Part shown: positions 5,349 through 7,164 of the stretch, piece by piece
How the letters are laid out: each line of letters starts with the position of its first letter
How positions within the stretch are numbered: the first letter of the stretch is position 1
Source of the DNA: an uncultured Polyangiaceae bacterium
Lineage (GTDB): Bacteria > Myxococcota_A > Polyangia > Polyangiales > Houyiibacteriaceae
NCBI GenBank assembly: GCA_947258625.1
Contig: CAMYJN010000112.1
Location: 1-7,164, forward strand
Length of the DNA: 7,164 nucleotides
Direction of reading: 5' to 3'
Translations under genes and position numbers: made by a program
The notes under the pieces: generated by a model
Told to the model about the DNA's origin: nothing
The model's input: only the letters and a program-made list of their open reading frames with translations
Databases searched by the model: none

Positions 5349-5581
5349 GCGCCTTTAAGGATGGACGAGATTTCCTCGTTGATCTCGTCCCAGTCGTGCA
5401 AGACGGCGGTACCGTCTTCGAGGCTTTTCACACGCCGGGCGATTTCCTCACGCCAGGCGGCCTCGACCTCTTCAGGAGTAGCGATGCCCTCCGAGCTGGA
5501 AAGCTCGGCGACTACGAGCGCTCGATCCTTCGGGTCTAGCTTGAAAGCTTCTTCGAGAATCTTTTCGACCGGCCAGCTCAC
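5345..5581 (-). CDS. Addiction-module antitoxin (PF09720-like)
   Basis: This encodes 78 residues, starting with GTG at 5579-5581. The only nearby ATG, two bases upstream, runs straight into TGA. The N-terminal part (ILEEAFKLDPKDRALVVAELSSS, 8-30) and the C-terminal part (AAWREEIARRVKSLEDGTAVLHDWDEI, about 41-67) match the addiction-module antitoxin family that accompanies RelE/ParE toxins. The acidic C-terminal half would wrap the toxin and block it. It is followed directly by the toxin with a four-base overlap. A GAGG at 5594-5597 lies twelve bases before the start, a rather long spacing. Between the two sits a short palindrome that might serve autoregulation, although this family has no obvious DNA-binding domain. 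Confidence 0.88.
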   Translation of the reverse strand: MSWPVEKILEEAFKLDPKDRALVVAELSSSEGIATPEEVEAAWREEIARRVKSLEDGTAVLHDWDEINEEISSILKGA

Positions 5582-5582
5582 A

Positions 5583-5593
5583 TAGATAGTCTA
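5583..5593. promoter_or_regulatory. Short palindrome upstream of the antitoxin, operator candidate
   Basis: TAGA-TAG-TCTA is a perfect hyphenated palindrome placed between the GAGG (5594-5597) and the GTG start at 5581. Toxin-antitoxin operons are usually autoregulated by binding such sites. The half-sites are only four bases, so this may be chance. Confidence 0.25.
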
Positions 5594-5597
5594 CCTC

Positions 5598-5930
5598 AGA
5601 CGGCCCTACCCTGCATCTGGGCGCGTCGCTCATCACTATCGCTGCGGGGACCACAATGCAGCTCGGAGCTCACCGAGTCGGTGTCGAAGGTCGAGCAGCC
5701 AAGCGTCGGAGCCTCACAAATCCCAACGCCAGGAACTCGACGGCAATCTGTAGGAAGGCGAGCGGAGGCTAGCGTTCCCGGTTCCTGCGGCACGCGTCCG
5801 TGCGACGAGTATCGCGAGTACGCCGATCGCGTCCCCCGTTGGTTCCCCCGCCCTACCCCCCTTGGTCACCTTCGGGCCCGGCGGGAAGGGGGCGATTAAA
5901 CCGCTTCGGAGTTCAGGAACACGGTCGGAG
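5598..5930. other. Stretch without a convincing gene
   Basis: About 330 bases between the antitoxin and mocA. The open frames are short and skewed to Ser, Arg and Pro, with no motif, and the longer ones are shadows of mocA. The antitoxin promoter should lie at its left end. A C/G-rich hairpin (5857-5892) lies just beyond the mocA stop. Confidence 0.5.
5857..5892 (-). terminator. Hairpin downstream of mocA, terminator candidate
   Basis: CCCCCTT (5857-5863) and AAGGGGG (5886-5892) form a 7-bp stem around a 22-base loop, about 40 bases past the mocA stop on the minus strand. There is no T tract. Position is the main support. Confidence 0.3.
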
Positions 5931-6572
5931 TCATCGAGCATCCACGCCCGAGTCGATGCCGAGCTCGCGGAGGACGTCCGGGGTATCGACGTCGAGGCGG
6001 ATCGCCGTGCTTTCCACTTCCACGTGGCAAATCGCTTCGGAACACCGGTTAAAAAGCCCCTTGCCCCCGACGTCCCCAGCGAGCCCGAGAAGCTCCGGGA
6101 AGTGCCTCGAGCTCCACAAGATGGGATTGCCACGCTTCCCACCGACGCTCGGGATGAAGATGCTGCGCTCGTCGGCCTCGGTAAAGGCATGGATGAGCCG
6201 GTCGACCACCTCGGTGCCAACCCAAGGCATGTCGGCGAGCACAATGAGCGCTCCGTCGAAGTCTTTGCCGAGCGTGCTGATGCCTGTGCGAATCGACGTC
6301 CCTATGCCCTCCTCGTAGTCCTGGTTGTGCACGAGCTCGACCTTTCGACCCGAGAGGGCTTCGCTGATGCGTTCGGACTGGTGGCCCGTGACGATGAGGA
6401 TGCGATCCACGCGGCTGCGTTCGAGCGCTTCAACGACGCGCACGACCATCGGGGTCCCCTCGATCGAAAGCATGAGCTTGTTGATGTCACCCATGCGGCG
6501 CGACGATCCCGCCGCAAGCACCACGGCGGCGACGGTCTTTTGGGTGGGGAGGCGGGTTCGGCTACGAGGCAT
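5931..6572 (-). CDS. mocA: Molybdenum cofactor cytidylyltransferase (MocA-like)
   Basis: This encodes 213 residues. MocA transfers CMP from CTP to molybdopterin-bound molybdenum, giving the cytosine dinucleotide cofactor used by xanthine dehydrogenase and CO dehydrogenase-type hydroxylases. The nucleotide-binding loop is VVLAAGSSRRMG (17-28), with K32 in NKLML. Other family elements are VTGH (61-64), HNQDYEEGIGTS (82-93), the metal-binding ADMPWV (113-118, D114), GNPILW (148-153), GDVGGKG (166-172) and DVDTPDVL (194-201). GNP and DVDTPDV match MocA better than the GMP-adding MobA. The N-terminal extension of about 13 basic residues before TVAAVVLAAG is slightly long, so translation might begin downstream, but the ATG at 6572 overlaps the end of xdhC by 11 bases, as expected for coupled genes. 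No clear ribosome-binding site is seen. The gene ends in TGA and appears intact. Other MobA-like nucleotidyltransferases are the main alternative. Confidence 0.88.
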   Translation of the reverse strand: MPRSRTRLPTQKTVAAVVLAAGSSRRMGDINKLMLSIEGTPMVVRVVEALERSRVDRILIVTGHQSERISEALSGRKVELVHNQDYEEGIGTSIRTGISTLGKDFDGALIVLADMPWVGTEVVDRLIHAFTEADERSIFIPSVGGKRGNPILWSSRHFPELLGLAGDVGGKGLFNRCSEAICHVEVESTAIRLDVDTPDVLRELGIDSGVDAR

Positions 6573-7164
6573 GCGCTGGACTGGAGGCGACTGACGGAGG
6601 CCGCAGAAGCGCTTGCGTCACCTGGGCTAGGACCGAAATGGCGATCTCCGCGGGGGACTGGGAACCGATCGGTAGGCCGACAGGCCCGTGGAGTCGCTGG
6701 AGCGACTGATCGGTGAATCCCAGCTTGGCGAGCCGGCCCAATCGCGAGGCGTGGGTCTTCTTGCTGCCCAGGCAACCGATGAAGAAAGCATCGCTACGAA
6801 GCGCCATGCCGAGCGCCGGCTCGTCCAGCTTCGGATCGTGCGTCAACGTGACGACTGCGCAACGCGCGTCGAGCTCCAACGCTCGCAACGCTTCGTCGGG
6901 CCATTGATCGACGAGCCGCACCCCTGGAAATCGCTCGGCTGCAGCAAATCGGGATCGCGGATCCACGACGATGACCTCGTAGCCCGCAAGCGCCGCCATC
7001 ATGGACAGGGGCTGCGCAATGTGCACCGCCCCCACCAGGATCATTCGAAGCGGGGGATTGAACGGCTGGTAGAAAAGGCGCGTTCCCCTTTCGGACTCCC
7101 CGAGGATCGGTCGATCGAGGCGAAGCGCCGTCTCGACGTTCGCCCGCTCCGTGTCGTTTCCACC
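6562..7164 (-). CDS. xdhC: XdhC/CoxI-family molybdenum hydroxylase maturation protein (5' partial)
   Basis: The last 200 codons of a gene that starts beyond the right edge. An internal ATG at 7044 is not the start, because homologous sequence (RLFYQPFNPPLRMILVGAVHIAQPL) continues upstream without a stop. XdhC-type proteins bind molybdenum cofactor, help sulfurate it and insert it into xanthine dehydrogenase-type enzymes. In the visible part, a Rossmann-like domain starts at MILVGAVHIA (about 41-50). VIVVDPRSRFA and the hallmark LTHDPKLDEPAL and FFIGCLGSKKTHASRL follow, then the conserved GLPIGSQSPAEIAISVLAQV near the end. The N-terminal XdhC domain with its conserved cysteine would lie outside the window. 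It ends in TAG (6562-6564) and overlaps mocA by 11 bases, forming an operon whose hydroxylase subunits are probably upstream (to the right). Confidence 0.9.
   Translation of the reverse strand, partial: GGNDTERANVETALRLDRPILGESERGTRLFYQPFNPPLRMILVGAVHIAQPLSMMAALAGYEVIVVDPRSRFAAAERFPGVRLVDQWPDEALRALELDARCAVVTLTHDPKLDEPALGMALRSDAFFIGCLGSKKTHASRLGRLAKLGFTDQSLQRLHGPVGLPIGSQSPAEIAISVLAQVTQALLRPPSVASSPAHAS

Noticed and set aside
5862..6716. Plus-strand 284-codon frame opposite mocA and xdhC
   Set aside because: It is the antisense shadow of two clearly recognised genes and has no motif of its own.
1..7164. CRISPR array or tandem repeat arrays
   Set aside because: No regularly spaced direct repeats were seen anywhere in the window.

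Overview
The window is high-GC bacterial DNA, most likely from Myxococcota or a related former deltaproteobacterial lineage. The best taxonomic hint is a small exported protein whose tail resembles a MYXO-CTERM sorting signal: a Gly-Cys motif, a hydrophobic helix, then a cluster of arginines. This is inference from gene style. No marker gene is present.

Layout, left to right. (1) 1-595, plus strand: the end of a small unidentified protein, overlapped by a small nucleotidyltransferase-fold protein. (2) 596-983: no convincing gene. (3) 996-2989, plus strand: a two-gene unit made of a small acidic exported protein and a secreted arylsulfatase-type enzyme, joined by an ATGA overlap. Each has a good ribosome-binding site, and each is interrupted by one in-frame TGA (1050-1052 and 2414-2416), with the reading frame otherwise intact. 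(4) 3030-4589: two divergently transcribed paralogous eight-helix membrane proteins, distantly ZIP-transporter-like. One keeps a set of histidine and acidic residues that the other has replaced. (5) 4590-5039: no convincing gene, but several palindromes and a 25-nt piece identical in form to the 3' end of a serine-type tRNA, a classic footprint of site-specific integration. (6) 5040-5581, minus strand: a RelE/ParE-type toxin preceded by an addiction-module antitoxin. (7) 5598-5930: no gene. (8) 5931-7164, minus strand: mocA-like molybdopterin cytidylyltransferase preceded by an xdhC-family gene that runs off the right edge. This is the maturation part of a molybdenum hydroxylase locus.

Functionally, these are unrelated small blocks. 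The xdhC-mocA pair would insert and cytidylylate molybdenum cofactor for an enzyme encoded outside the window. The toxin-antitoxin pair and the tRNA 3' fragment suggest an accessory segment between the transporter-like pair and the molybdenum genes. The exported protein and sulfatase would act outside the cytoplasm if still functional. The two in-frame TGA codons make recent decay, sequencing error or stop-codon readthrough the main questions of this window. TGA also serves as the normal terminator of several other genes here, so general reassignment of TGA is unlikely.
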